64,000 bases of DNA from Primula veris (GCA_963682055.1 OY821751.1:7192001-7256000), one strand, 5' to 3'; shown: positions 10,332 to 21,933, numbered from the stretch's first letter. A program made the numbers and translations. Notes: a model not told the origin generated them from the sequence alone.

Positions 10332-10449
10332 GGGTGCAACACGAGGACTTCCCAGGGGGTCACCCATCCTAGTACTACTCTCGCCCAAGCACACTTAACT
10401 GCGGAGTTCTGATGGGATCCGGTGCATTAGTGCTGGTATGATCGCACCC
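10332..10449 (-). rRNA. 5S rRNA, copy 32
   Basis: Class S flank; no difference from consensus. Upstream TTTAAA is followed on plus by 't' instead of 'c'. Confidence 0.97.
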
Positions 10450-10652
10450 GGAAGGTTGCGCATCTTCAATTTGTTTAAATCTCCCCGCCGTCCCGTTCGC
10501 TTCCCAAGAACCGACCGGTTTAGTTTCTGTCTTTAACAAAATTTATATTAATTATTCAAAATAATTGGAAAGGATAACGTAATAAGATTAAATAACAAAC
10601 GGCATGGAAAAAATATATAAATAAAAATATTACACAAAAAAAAAACAAAAAA

Positions 10653-10770
10653 GGGTGCAACACGAGTACTTCCCAGGGGGTCACCCATCCTAGTACTACT
10701 CTCGCCCAAGCACACTTAACTGCGGAGTTCTGATGGGATCTGGTGCATTAGTGCTGGTATGATCGCACCC
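10653..10770 (-). rRNA. 5S rRNA, copy 33
   Basis: Class S flank. 10667 g>t (RNA +104), 10741 c>t (+30, CpG). Confidence 0.95.
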
Positions 10771-10994
10771 GGAAGGTGGTGCATCTTCAATTCGTTTAAA
10801 CCTCCCCGCCGTCCCGTTCGCTTCCCAAGAACCGACCGGTTTAGTTTCTCTCTTTACAAAAATTTATATTAATTATTCAAAATAATTGGAAAGGATAACG
10901 TAATAATATTAAATAACAAACGGCATGGAAAAAATATATAAATAAAAATATTACACAAAAAACGCGAAGTTGATGCCAAAAAAAAAACAAAAGA

Positions 10995-11112
10995 GGGTGC
11001 AACACGAGGACTTCCCAGGGGGTCACCCATCCTAGTACTACTCTCGCCCAAGCACACTTCACTGCGGAGTTCTGATGGGATCCGGTGCATTAGTGCTGGT
11101 ATGATCGCACCC
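10995..11112 (-). rRNA. 5S rRNA, copy 34
   Basis: Class Lc flank. 11060 a>c (RNA +53, box A), shared with copy 40. Confidence 0.96.
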
Positions 11113-11315
11113 GGAAGGTTGTGCATCTTCAATTCGTTTAAACCTCCCCGCCGTCCCGTTCGCTTCCCAAGAACCGACCGGTTTAGTTTCTCTCTTTACA
11201 AAAATTTATATTAATTATTCAAAATAATTGGAAAGGATAACGTAATAAGATTAAATAACAAACGGCATGGAAAAAATATATAAATAAAAATATTACACAA
11301 AAAAAAAACAAAAAA

Positions 11316-11433
11316 GGGTGCAACACGAGGACTTCCCAGGGGGTCACCCATCCTAGTACTACTCTCGCCCAAGCACACTTAACAGCGGAGTTCTGATGGG
11401 ATCCGGTGCATTAGTGCTGGTATGATCGCACCC
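11316..11433 (-). rRNA. 5S rRNA, copy 35
   Basis: Class S flank. 11384 t>a (RNA +50, box A), shared with copy 41. Confidence 0.96.
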
Positions 11434-11634
11434 GGAAGGTTGTGCATCTTCAATTCGTTTAAACCTCCCCGCCGTCCCGTTCGCTTCCCAAGAACTGACC
11501 GGTTTAGTTTCTGTCTTTAACAAAATTTATATTAATTATTCAAAATAATTGGAAAGGATAACGTAATAAGATTAAATAACAAACGGCATGGAAAAAATAT
11601 ATAAATAAAAATATTACACAAAAAAAAAAAAAAA

Positions 11635-11752
11635 GGGTGCAACACGAGGACTTCCCAGGGGGTCACCCATCCTAGTACTACTCTCGCCCAAGCACACTTA
11701 ACTGCGGAGTTCTGATGGGATCCGGTGCATTAGTGCTGGTATGATCGCACCC
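11635..11752 (-). rRNA. 5S rRNA, copy 36
   Basis: Class S flank, uninterrupted A-tract; gene matches consensus. Upstream -1 is T. Confidence 0.97.
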
Positions 11753-11955
11753 AGAAGGTTGTGCATCTTCAATTCGTTTAAACCTCCCCGCCGTCCCGTT
11801 CGCTTCCCAAGAACCGACCGGTTTAGTTTCTCTCTTTACAAAAATTTATATTAATTATTCAAAATAATTTGAAAGGATAACGTAATAAGATTAAATAACA
11901 AACGGCATGGAAAAAATATATAAATAAAAATATTACACAAAAAAAAAACTAAAAA

Positions 11956-12073
11956 GGGTGCAACACGAGGACTTCCCAGGGGGTCACCCATCCTAGTACT
12001 ACTCTCGCCCAAGCGCACTTAACTGCGGAGTTCTGATGGGATCCGGTGCATTAGTGCTGGTATGATCGCACCC
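11956..12073 (-). rRNA. 5S rRNA, copy 37
   Basis: Class S flank. 12015 a>g (RNA +59, box A), as in copy 31. Confidence 0.96.
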
Positions 12074-12276
12074 GGAAGGTTGCGCATATTCAATTCGTTT
12101 AAACCTCCCCGCCGTCCCGTTCGCTTCCCAAGAACCGACCGGTTTAGTTTCTGTCTTTAACAAAATTTATATTAATTATTCAAAATAATTGGAAAGGATA
12201 ACGTAATAAGATTAAATAACAAACGGCATGGAAAAAAAATATAAATAAAAATATTACACAAAAAAAAAACAAAAAA

Positions 12277-12394
12277 GGGTGCAACACGAGGACTTCCCAG
12301 GGGGTCACCCATCCTAGTACTACTCTCGCCCAAGCACACTTAACTGCGGAGTTCTGATGGGATCCGGTGCATTAGTGCTGGTATGATCGCACCC
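12277..12394 (-). rRNA. 5S rRNA, copy 38
   Basis: Class S flank; no difference from consensus. Confidence 0.97.
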
Positions 12395-12597
12395 GGAAGG
12401 TTGCGCATCTTCAATTTGTTTAAATCTCCCCGCCGTCCCGTTCGCTTCCCAAGAACCGACCGGTTTAGTTTCTGTCTTTAACAAAATTTATATTAATTAT
12501 TCAAAATAATTGGAAAGGATAACGTAATAAGATTAAATAACAAACGGCATGGAAAAAATATATAAATAAAAATATTACACAAAAAAAAAACAAAAAA

Positions 12598-12715
12598 GGG
12601 TGCAACACGAGTACTTCCCAGGGGGTCACCCATCCTAGTACTACTCTCGCCCAAGCACACTTAACTGCGGAGTTCTGATGGGATCTGGTGCATTAGTGCT
12701 GGTATGATCGCACCC
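12598..12715 (-). rRNA. 5S rRNA, copy 39
   Basis: Class S flank. 12612 g>t (RNA +104), 12686 c>t (+30, CpG), as in copy 33. Confidence 0.95.
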
Positions 12716-12939
12716 GGAAGGTGGTGCATCTTCAATTCGTTTAAACCTCCCCGCCGTCCCGTTCGCTTCCCAAGAACCGACCGGTTTAGTTTCTCTCTTT
12801 ACAAAAATTTATATTAATTATTCAAAATAATTGGAAAGGATAACGTAATAATATTAAATAACAAACGGCATGGAAAAAATATATAAATAAAAATATTACA
12901 CAAAAAACGCGAAGTTGATGCCAAAAAAAAAACAAAAGA

Positions 12940-13057
12940 GGGTGCAACACGAGGACTTCCCAGGGGGTCACCCATCCTAGTACTACTCTCGCCCAAGCAC
13001 ACTTCACTGCGGAGTTCTGATGGGATCCGGTGCATTAGTGCTGGTATGATCGCACCC
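12940..13057 (-). rRNA. 5S rRNA, copy 40
   Basis: Class Lc flank. 13005 a>c (RNA +53, box A), as in copy 34. Confidence 0.96.
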
Positions 13058-13260
13058 GGAAGGTTGTGCATCTTCAATTCGTTTAAACCTCCCCGCCGTC
13101 CCGTTCGCTTCCCAAGAACCGACCGGTTTAGTTTCTCTCTTTACAAAAATTTATATTAATTATTCAAAATAATTGGAAAGGATAACGTAATAAGATTAAA
13201 TAACAAACGGCATGGAAAAAATATATAAATAAAAATATTACACAAAAAAAAAACAAAAAA

Positions 13261-13378
13261 GGGTGCAACACGAGGACTTCCCAGGGGGTCACCCATCCTA
13301 GTACTACTCTCGCCCAAGCACACTTAACAGCGGAGTTCTGATGGGATCCGGTGCATTAGTGCTGGTATGATCGCACCC
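13261..13378 (-). rRNA. 5S rRNA, copy 41
   Basis: Class S flank. 13329 t>a (RNA +50, box A), as in copy 35. Confidence 0.96.
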
Positions 13379-13579
13379 GGAAGGTTGTGCATCTTCAATT
13401 CGTTTAAACCTCCCCGCCGTCCCGTTCGCTTCCCAAGAACTGACCGGTTTAGTTTCTGTCTTTAACAAAATTTATATTAATTATTCAAAATAATTGGAAA
13501 GGATAACGTAATAAGATTAAATAACAAACGGCATGGAAAAAATATATAAATAAAAATATTACACAAAAAAAAAAAAAAA

Positions 13580-13697
13580 GGGTGCAACACGAGGACTTCC
13601 CAGGGGGTCACCCATCCTAGTACTACTCTCGCCCAAGCACACTTAACTGCGGAGTTCTGATGGGATCCGGTGCATTAGTGCTGGTATGATCGCACCC
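13580..13697 (-). rRNA. 5S rRNA, copy 42
   Basis: Class S flank, uninterrupted A-tract; no difference from consensus. Confidence 0.97.
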
Positions 13698-13901
13698 GAA
13701 AGGTTGCGCATCTTCAATTCGTTTAAACCTCCCCGCCGTCCCGTTCGCTTCCGAAGAACCGACCGGTTTAGTTTCTGTCTTTAACAAAATTTATATTAAT
13801 TATTCAAAATAATTGGAAAGGATAACGTAATAAGATTAAATAACAAACGGCATGGAAAAAATATATAAATAAAAATATTACACAAAAAAAAAAACAAAAA
13901 A

Positions 13902-14019
13902 GGGTGCAACACGAGGACTTCCCAGGGGGTCACCCATCCTAGTACTACTCTCGCCTAAGCACACTTAACTGCGGAGTTCTGATGGGATCCGGTGCATTAG
14001 TGCTGGTATGATCGCACCC
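13902..14019 (-). rRNA. 5S rRNA, copy 43
   Basis: Class S flank. 13956 c>t (RNA +64, box A), shared with copy 49. Confidence 0.96.
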
Positions 14020-14243
14020 GGAAGGTTGTGCATCTTCAATTCGTTTAAACCTCCCCGCCGTCCCGTTCGCTTCCCAAGAACCGACCGGTTTAGTTTCTCT
14101 CTTTACAAAAATTTATATTAATTATTCAAAATAATTGGAAAGGATAACGTAATAAGATTAAATAACAAACGGCATGGAAAAAATATATAAATAAAAATAT
14201 TACACAAAAAACGCGAAGTTGATGCCAAAAAAAAAACTTACGA

Positions 14244-14361
14244 GGATGCAACACGAGGACTTCCCAGGGGGTCACCCATCCTAGTACTACTCTCACCCAA
14301 GCACACTTAACTGCGGAGTTCTGATGGGATCCGGTGCATTAGTGCTGGTATGATCGCACCT
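14244..14361 (-). rRNA. 5S rRNA, copy 44
   Basis: Class L flank of an odd form: 'cttacga' replaces 'caaaaga', so the first T-run after the gene is broken. 14246 g>a (RNA +116, giving G-U in helix I), 14295 g>a (+67, CpG), 14361 c>t (+1). Shared with copy 50. Confidence 0.93.
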
Positions 14362-14564
14362 GGAAGGTTGTGCATCTTCAATTCGTTTAAACCTCCCCGC
14401 CGTCCCGTTCGCTTCCCAAGAACCGACCGGTTTAGTTTCTCTCTTTACAAAAATTTATATTAATTATTCAAAATAATTGGAAAGGATAACGTAATAAGAT
14501 TAAATAACAAACGGCATGGAAAAAATATATAAATAAAAATATTACACAAAAAAAAAACAAAAAA

Positions 14565-14682
14565 GGGTGCAACACGAGGACTTCCCAGGGGGTCACCCAT
14601 CTTAGTACTACTCTCGCCCAAGCACACTTAACTGCGGAGTTCTGATGGGATCCGGTGCATTAGTGCTGGTATGATCGCACCC
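14565..14682 (-). rRNA. 5S rRNA, copy 45
   Basis: Class S flank. 14602 c>t (RNA +81, box C). Confidence 0.96.
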
Positions 14683-14907
14683 GGAAGGTGGTGCATCTTC
14701 AATTCGTTTAAACCTCCCCGCCGTCCCGTTCGCTTCCCAAGAACCGACCGGTTTAGTTTCTCTCTTTACAAAAATTTATATTAATTATTCAAAATAATTG
14801 GAAAGGATAACGTAATAAGATTAAATAACAAACGGCATGGAAAAAATATATAAATAAAAATATTACACAAAAAACGAGAAGTTGATGCCAAAAAAAAAAA
14901 CAAAAGA

Positions 14908-15025
14908 GGGTGCAACACGAGGACTTCCAAGGGGGTCACCCATCCTAGTACTACTCTCGCCCAAGCACACTTAACTGCGGAGTTCTGATGGGATCCGGTG
15001 CATTAGTGCTGGTATGATCGCACCC
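14908..15025 (-). rRNA. 5S rRNA, copy 46
   Basis: Class Lc flank. 14929 c>a (RNA +97, box C edge). Confidence 0.96.
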
Positions 15026-15227
15026 GGAAGGTTGTGCATCTTCAATTCGTTTAAACCTCCCCGCCGTTCCGTTCGCTTCCCAAGAACCGACCGGTTTAGT
15101 TTCTCTCTTTACAAAAATTTATATTAATTATTCAAAATAATTGGAAAGGATAACGTAATAAGATTAAATAACAAACGGCATGGAAAAAATATATAAATAA
15201 AAATATTACACAAAAAAAAACAAAAAA

Positions 15228-15345
15228 GGGTGCAACACGAGGACTTCCCAGGGGGTCACCCATCCTAGTACTACTCTCGCCCAAGTACACTTAACTACGG
15301 AGTTCTGATGGGATCCGTTGCATTAGTGCTGGTATGATCGCACCC
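15228..15345 (-). rRNA. 5S rRNA, copy 47
   Basis: Class S flank. 15286 c>t (RNA +60, box A), 15297 g>a (+49), 15318 g>t (+28). Confidence 0.95.
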
Positions 15346-15546
15346 GGAAGGTTGCGCATCTTCAATTCGTTTAAACCTCCCCGCCGTCCCGTTCGCTTCC
15401 CAAGAACTGACCGGTTTAGTTTCTGTCTTTAACAAAATTTATATTAATTATTCAAAATAATTGGAAAGGATAACGTAATAAGATTAAATAACAAACGGCA
15501 TGGAAAAAATATATAAATAAAAATATTACACAAAAAAAAAAAAAAA

Positions 15547-15664
15547 GGGTGCAACACGAGGACTTCCCAGGGGGTCACCCATCCTAGTACTACTCTCGCC
15601 CAAGCACACTTAACTGCGGAGTTCTGATGGGATCCGGTGCATTAGTGCTGGTATGATCGCACCC
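15547..15664 (-). rRNA. 5S rRNA, copy 48
   Basis: Class S flank, uninterrupted A-tract; no difference from consensus. Confidence 0.97.
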
Positions 15665-15868
15665 GAAAGGTTGCGCATCTTCAATTCGTTTAAACCTCCC
15701 CGCCGTCCCGTTCGCTTCCGAAGAACCGACCGGTTTAGTTTCTGTCTTTAACAAAATTTATATTAATTATTCAAAATAATTGGAAAGGATAACGTAATAA
15801 GATTAAATAACAAACGGCATGGAAAAAATATATAAATAAAAATATTACACAAAAAAAAAAACAAAAAA

Positions 15869-15986
15869 GGGTGCAACACGAGGACTTCCCAGGGGGTCAC
15901 CCATCCTAGTACTACTCTCGCCTAAGCACACTTAACTGCGGAGTTCTGATGGGATCCGGTGCATTAGTGCTGGTATGATCGCACCC
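15869..15986 (-). rRNA. 5S rRNA, copy 49
   Basis: Class S flank. 15923 c>t (RNA +64, box A), as in copy 43. Confidence 0.96.
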
Positions 15987-16210
15987 GGAAGGTTGTGCAT
16001 CTTCAATTCGTTTAAACCTCCCCGCCGTCCCGTTCGCTTCCCAAGAACCGACCGGTTTAGTTTCTCTCTTTACAAAAATTTATATTAATTATTCAAAATA
16101 ATTGGAAAGGATAACGTAATAAGATTAAATAACAAACGGCATGGAAAAAATATATAAATAAAAATATTACACAAAAAACGCGAAGTTGATGCCAAAAAAA
16201 AAACTTACGA

Positions 16211-16328
16211 GGATGCAACACGAGGACTTCCCAGGGGGTCACCCATCCTAGTACTACTCTCACCCAAGCACACTTAACTGCGGAGTTCTGATGGGATCCG
16301 GTGCATTAGTGCTGGTATGATCGTACCT
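16211..16328 (-). rRNA. 5S rRNA, copy 50
   Basis: Same odd 'cttacga' L flank as copy 44. 16213 g>a (RNA +116), 16262 g>a (+67, CpG), 16324 c>t (+5) and 16328 c>t (+1); the +5 change adds an A-C mismatch in helix I. Confidence 0.92.
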
Positions 16329-16531
16329 GGAAGGTTGTGCATCTTCAATTCGTTTAAACCTCCCCGCCGTCCCGTTCGCTTCCCAAGAACCGACCGGTTT
16401 AGTTTCTCTCTTTACAAAAATTTATATTAATTATTCAAAATAATTGGAAAGGATAACGTAATAAGATTAAATAACAAACGGCATGGAAAAAATATATAAA
16501 TAAAAATATTACACAAAAAAAAAACAAAAAA

Positions 16532-16649
16532 GGGTGCAACACGAGGACTTCCCAGGGGGTCACCCATCTTAGTACTACTCTCGCCCAAGCACACTTAACT
16601 GCGGAGTTCTGATGGGATCCGGTGCATTAGTGCTGGTATGATCGCACCC
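16532..16649 (-). rRNA. 5S rRNA, copy 51
   Basis: Class S flank. 16569 c>t (RNA +81, box C). Confidence 0.96.
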
Positions 16650-16874
16650 GGAAGGTGGTGCATCTTCAATTCGTTTAAACCTCCCCGCCGTCCCGTTCGC
16701 TTCCCAAGAACCGACCGGTTTAGTTTCTCTCTTTACAAAAATTTATATTAATTATTCAAAATAATTGGAAAGGATAACGTAATAAGATTAAATAACAAAC
16801 GGCATGGAAAAAATATATAAATAAAAATATTACACAAAAAACGAGAAGTTGATGCCAAAAAAAAAAACAAAAGA

Positions 16875-16992
16875 GGGTGCAACACGAGGACTTCCAAGGG
16901 GGTCACCCATCCTAGTACTACTCTCGCCCAAGCACACTTAACTGCGGAGTTCTGATGGGATCCGGTGCATTAGTGCTGGTATGATCGCACCC
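16875..16992 (-). rRNA. 5S rRNA, copy 52
   Basis: Class Lc flank. 16896 c>a (RNA +97). Confidence 0.96.
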
Positions 16993-17194
16993 GGAAGGTT
17001 GTGCATCTTCAATTCGTTTAAACCTCCCCGCCGTTCCGTTCGCTTCCCAAGAACCGACCGGTTTAGTTTCTCTCTTTACAAAAATTTATATTAATTATTC
17101 AAAATAATTGGAAAGGATAACGTAATAAGATTAAATAACAAACGGCATGGAAAAAATATATAAATAAAAATATTACACAAAAAAAAACAAAAAA

Positions 17195-17312
17195 GGGTGC
17201 AACACGAGGACTTCCCAGGGGGTCACCCATCCTAGTACTACTCTCGCCCAAGCACACTTAACTACGGAGTTCTGATGGGATCCGTTGCATTAGTGCTGGT
17301 ATGATCGCACCC
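17195..17312 (-). rRNA. 5S rRNA, copy 53
   Basis: Class S flank. 17264 g>a (RNA +49), 17285 g>t (+28). Confidence 0.95.
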
Positions 17313-17515
17313 GGAAGGTTGCGCATCTTCAATTCGTTTAAACCTCCCCGCCGTCCCGTTCGCTTCCCAAGAACCGACCGGTTTAGTTTCTGTCTTTAAC
17401 AAAATTTATATTAATTATTCAAAATAATTGGAAAGGATAACGTAATAAGATTAAATAACAAACGGCATGGAAAAAATATATAAATAAAAATATTACACAA
17501 AAAAAAAACAAAATA

Positions 17516-17633
17516 GGGTGCAACACGAGTACTTCCCAGGGGGTCACCCATCCTAGTACTACTCTCGCCCAAGCACACTTAACTGCGGAGTTCTGATGGG
17601 ATTCAGTGCATTAGTGCTGGTATGATCGCACCC
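17516..17633 (-). rRNA. 5S rRNA, copy 54
   Basis: Class S flank ('aaaatag' form). 17530 g>t (RNA +104), 17603 c>t (+31), 17605 g>a (+29, CpG). Confidence 0.95.
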
Positions 17634-17857
17634 GGAAGGTGGTGCATCTTCAATTCGTTTAAACCTCCCCGCCGTCCCGTTCGCTTCCCAAGAACCGACC
17701 GGTTTAGTTTCTCTCTTTACAAAAATTTATATTAATTATTCAAAATAATTGGAAAGGATAACGTAATAAGATTAAATAACAAACGGCATGGAAAAAATAT
17801 ATAAATAAAAATATTACACAAAAAACGAGAAGTTGATGCCAAAAAAAAAACAAAAGA

Positions 17858-17975
17858 GGGTGCAACACGAGGACTTCCCAGGGGGTCACCCATCCTAGTA
17901 CTACTCTCGCCCAAGCACACTTAACTGCGGAGTTCTGATGGGATCCGGTGCATTAGTGCTGGTATGATCGCACCG
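17858..17975 (-). rRNA. 5S rRNA, copy 55
   Basis: Class Lc flank. 17975 c>g (RNA +1 G to C; C-C mismatch at the end of helix I). Confidence 0.95.
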
Positions 17976-18199
17976 GGAAGGTTGTGCATCTTCAATTCGT
18001 TTAAACCTCCCCGCCGTCCCGTTCGCTTCCCAAGAACCAACCGGTTTAGTTTCTCTCTTTACAAAAATTTATATTAATTATTCAAAATAATTGGAAAGGA
18101 TAACGTAATAAGATTAAATAACAAACGGCATGGAAAAAATATATAAATAAAAATATTACACAAAAAACGAGAAGTTGATGCGAAAAAAAAAACAAAAAA

Positions 18200-18317
18200 G
18201 GGTGCAACACGAGGACTTCCTAGGGGTTCACCCATCCTAGTACTACTCTCGCCCAAGCACACTTAACTGCGGAGTTCTGATGGGATCCGGTGCATTAGTG
18301 CTGGTATGATCGCACCC
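18200..18317 (-). rRNA. 5S rRNA, copy 56
   Basis: Class Lg flank. 18221 c>t (RNA +97) and 18227 g>t (+91), both in box C; shared with copies 70 and 73. Confidence 0.95.
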
Positions 18318-18521
18318 GGAAGGTTGCGCATCTTCAATTCGTTTAAACCTCCCCGCCGTCCCGTTCGCTTCCCAAGAACCGACCGGTTTAGTTTCTGTCT
18401 TTAACAAAATTTATATTAATTATTCAAAATAATTGGAAAGGATAACGTAATAAGATTAAATAACAAACGGCATGGAAAAAATATATAAATAAAAATATTA
18501 CACAAAAAAAAAAAAAAAAAA

Positions 18522-18639
18522 GGGTGCAACACGAGGACTTCCCAGGGGGTCACCCATCCTAGTACTACTATCGCCCAAGCACACTTAACTGCGGAGTTCT
18601 GATGGGATCCGGTGCATTAGTGCTGGTATGATCGCACCC
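18522..18639 (-). rRNA. 5S rRNA, copy 57
   Basis: Class S flank, long uninterrupted A-tract. 18570 c>a (RNA +70, IE). Confidence 0.96.
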
Positions 18640-18863
18640 GGAAGGTGGTGCATCTTCAATTCGTTTAAACCTCCCCGCCGTCCCGTTCGCTTCCCAAGAA
18701 CCGACCGGTTTAGTTTCTCTCTTTACAAAAATTTATATTAATTATTCAAAATAATTGGAAAGGATAACGTAATAAGATTAAATAACAAACGGCATGGAAA
18801 AAATATATAAATAAAAATATTACACAAAAAACGCGAAGTTGATGCCAAAAAAAAAACAAAAGA

Positions 18864-18981
18864 GGGTGCAACACGAGGACTTCCCAGGGGGTCACCCATC
18901 CTAGTACTACTCTCGCCCAAGCACACTTAACTGCGGAGTTCTGATGGGATCCGGTGCATTAGTGCTGGTATGATCGCACCC
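18864..18981 (-). rRNA. 5S rRNA, copy 58
   Basis: Class Lc flank; no difference from consensus. Confidence 0.97.
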
Positions 18982-19184
18982 GGAAGGTTGTGCATCTTCA
19001 ATTCGTTTAAACCTCCCCGCCGTCCCGTTCGCTTTCAAAGAACCGACCGGTTTAGTTTCTCTCTTTACAAAAATTTATATTAATTATTCAAAATAATTGG
19101 AAAGGATAACGTAATAAGATTAAATAACAAACGGCATGGAAAAAATATATAAATAAAAATATTACACAAAAAAAAAACAAAAAA

Positions 19185-19302
19185 AGGTGCAACACGAGGA
19201 CTTCCCAGGGGGTCACCCATCCTAGTACTACTCTCGCCCAAGCACACTTAACTGCGGAGTTCTGATGGGATCCGGTGCATTAGTGCTGGTATAATCGCAC
19301 CC
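19185..19302 (-). rRNA. 5S rRNA, copy 59
   Basis: Class S flank. 19185 g>a (RNA +118, G-U pair at helix I end), 19293 g>a (+10). Shared with copy 76. Confidence 0.94.
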
Positions 19303-19505
19303 GGAATGTTGCGCATCTTCAATTCGTTTAAACCTCCCGCCGTCCCGTTCGCTTCCCAAGAACCGACCGGTTTAGTTTCTGTCTTTAACAAAATTTATAT
19401 TAATTATTCAAAATAATTGGAAAGGATAACGTAATAAGATTAAATAACAAACGGCATGGAAAAAATATATAAATAAAAATATTACACAAAAAAAAAAACA
19501 AAATA

Positions 19506-19623
19506 GGGTGCAACACGAGGACTTCCCAGGGGGTCACCCATCCTAGTACTACTCTCGCCCAAGCACACTTAACTGCGGAGTTCTGATGGGATCCGATGCA
19601 TTAGTGCTGGTATGATCGCACCC
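19506..19623 (-). rRNA. 5S rRNA, copy 60
   Basis: Class S flank ('aaaatag' form). 19596 g>a (RNA +28). The spacer upstream of copy 59, between it and this copy, has lost one c ('cctcccgcc'). Confidence 0.96.
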
Positions 19624-19847
19624 GGAAGGTGGTGCATCTTCAATTCGTTTAAACCTCCCCGCCGTCCCGTTCGCTTTCCAAGAACCGACCGGTTTAGTTT
19701 CTCTCTTTACAAAAATTTATATTAATTATTCAAAATAATTGGAAAGGATAACGTAATAAGATTAAATAACAAACGGCATGGAAAAAATATATAAATAAAA
19801 ATATTACACAAAAAACGAGAAGTTGATGCCAAAAAAAAAACAAAAGA

Positions 19848-19965
19848 GGGTGCAACACGAGGACTTCCCAGGGGGTCACCCATCCTAGTACTACTCTCGC
19901 CCATGCACACTTAACTGCGGAGTTCTGATGGGATGCGGTGCATTAGTGCTGGTATGATCGCACCC
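19848..19965 (-). rRNA. 5S rRNA, copy 61
   Basis: Class Lc flank. 19904 a>t (RNA +62, box A), 19935 c>g (+31). Confidence 0.95.
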
Positions 19966-20168
19966 GGAAGGTTGTGCATCTTCAATTCGTTTAAACCTCC
20001 CCGCCGTCCCGTTCGCTTCCCAAGAACCGACCGGTTTAGTTTCTCTCTTTACAAAAATTTATATTAATTATTCAAAATAATTGGAAAGGATAACGTAATA
20101 AGATTAAATAACAAACGGCATGGAAAAAATATATAAATAAAAATATTACACAAAAAAAAAACAAAAAA

Positions 20169-20286
20169 GGGTGCAACACGAGGACTTCCCAGGGGGTCAC
20201 CCATCCTAGTACTACTCTCGCACAAGCACACTTAACTGCGGAGTTCTGATGGGATCCGGTGCATTAGTACTGGTATGATCGCACCC
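20169..20286 (-). rRNA. 5S rRNA, copy 62
   Basis: Class S flank. 20222 c>a (RNA +65), 20269 g>a (+18). Shared with copies 78 and 84. Confidence 0.95.
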
Positions 20287-20510
20287 GGATGGTTGCGCAT
20301 CTTCAATTCGTTTAAACCTCCCCGTCGTCCCGTTCGCTTCCCAAGAACCGACCGGTTTAGTTTCTCTCTTTACAAAAATTTATATTAATTATTCAAAATA
20401 ATTGGAACGGATAACGTAATAAGATTAAATAACAAACGGCATGGAAAAAATATATAAATAAAAATATTACACAAAAAACGCGAAGTTGATGCCAAAAAAA
20501 AAACAAAAGA

Positions 20511-20628
20511 GGGTGCAACACGAGGACTTCCCAGGGGGTCACCCATCCTAGTACTACTCTCGCCCAAGCACACTTAACTGCGGAGTTCTGATGGGATCCG
20601 GTGCATTAGTGCTGGTATGATCGCACCC
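20511..20628 (-). rRNA. 5S rRNA, copy 63
   Basis: Class Lc flank; no difference from consensus. Its spacer has 'ggaacgg' instead of 'ggaaagg', shared with copies 79 and 85. Confidence 0.97.
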
Positions 20629-20831
20629 GGAAGGTTGTGCATCTTCAATTCGTTTAAACCTCCCCGCCGTCCCGTTCGCTTCCCAAGAACCGACCGGTTT
20701 AGTTTCTCTCTTTACAAAAATTTATATTAATTATTCAAAATAATTGGAAAGGATAACGTAATAAGATTAAATAACAAACGGCATGGAAAAAATATATAAA
20801 TAAAAATATTACACAAAAAAAAAACAAAAAA

Positions 20832-20949
20832 GGGTGCAACACGAGGACTTCCCAGGGGGTCACCCATCTTAGTACTACTCTCGCCCAAGCACACTTAACT
20901 GCGGAGTTCTGATGGGATCCGGTGCATTAGTGCTGGTATGATCGCACCC
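20832..20949 (-). rRNA. 5S rRNA, copy 64
   Basis: Class S flank. 20869 c>t (RNA +81, box C). Confidence 0.96.
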
Positions 20950-21152
20950 GGAAGGTGGTGCATCTTCAATTCGTTTAAACCTCCCCGCCGTCCCGTTCGC
21001 TTCCCAAGAACCGACCGGTTTAGTTTCTCTCTTTACAAAAATTTATATTAATTATTCAAAATAATTGGAAAGGATAACGTAATAAGATTAAATAACAAAC
21101 GGCATGGAAAAAATATATAAATAAAAATATTACACAAAAAAAAAACAAAAAA

Positions 21153-21270
21153 GGGTGCAACACGAGGACTTCCCAGGGGGTCACCCATCTTAGTACTACT
21201 CTCGCCCAAGCACACTTAACTGCGGAGTTCTGATGGGATCCGGTGCATTAGTGCTGGTATGATCGCACCC
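21153..21270 (-). rRNA. 5S rRNA, copy 65
   Basis: Class S flank. 21190 c>t (RNA +81, box C). Confidence 0.96.
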
Positions 21271-21495
21271 GGAAGGTGGTGCATCTTCAATTCGTTTAAA
21301 CCTCCCCGCCGTCCCGTTCGCTTCCCAAGAACCGACCGGTTTAGTTTCTCTCTTTACAAAAATTTATATTAATTATTCAAAATAATTGGAAAGGATAACG
21401 TAATAAGATTAAATAACAAACGGCATGGAAAAAATATATAAATAAAAATATTACACAAAAAACGAGAAGTTGATGCCAAAAAAAAAAACAAAAGA

Positions 21496-21613
21496 GGGTG
21501 CAACACGAGGACTTCCAAGGGGGTCACCCATCCTAGTACTACTCTCGCCCAAGCACACTTAACTGCGGAGTTCTGATGGGATCCGGTGCATTAGTGCTGG
21601 TATGATCGCACCC
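21496..21613 (-). rRNA. 5S rRNA, copy 66
   Basis: Class Lc flank. 21517 c>a (RNA +97). Confidence 0.96.
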
Positions 21614-21815
21614 GGAAGGTTGTGCATCTTCAATTCGTTTAAACCTCCCCGCCGTTCCGTTCGCTTCCCAAGAACCGACCGGTTTAGTTTCTCTCTTTAC
21701 AAAAATTTATATTAATTATTCAAAATAATTGGAAAGGATAACGTAATAAGATTAAATAACAAACGGCATGGAAAAAATATATAAATAAAAATATTACACA
21801 AAAAAAAACAAAAAA

Positions 21816-21933
21816 GGGTGCAACACGAGGACTTCCCAGGGGGTCACCCATCCTAGTACTACTCTCGCCCAAGCACACTTAACTACGGAGTTCTGATGGG
21901 ATCCGTTGCATTAGTGCTGGTATGATCGCACCC
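21816..21933 (-). rRNA. 5S rRNA, copy 67
   Basis: Class S flank. 21885 g>a (RNA +49), 21906 g>t (+28). Confidence 0.95.

Larger units (their letters stand above)
9808..13697. repeat. 1945-bp tandem duplication (copies 31-36 and 37-42)
   Basis: 9808-11752 and 11753-13697 are head-to-tail and share more than ten private changes, including 'aatttgaaagg', 'aagcgcac', 'aaatctcc', 'taataatatt', 'cttcactg', 'aacagcgg' and 'agaactgacc'. Confidence 0.93.
13580..17312. repeat. 1967-bp tandem duplication (copies 42-47 and 48-53)
   Basis: 13580-15345 and 15547-17312 share 'ttccgaag', 'cgcctaag', the odd 'cttacga' flank, 'catcttag', 'ttccaagg' and 'ccgttgc'. It adjoins the 1945-bp duplication. Confidence 0.92.
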
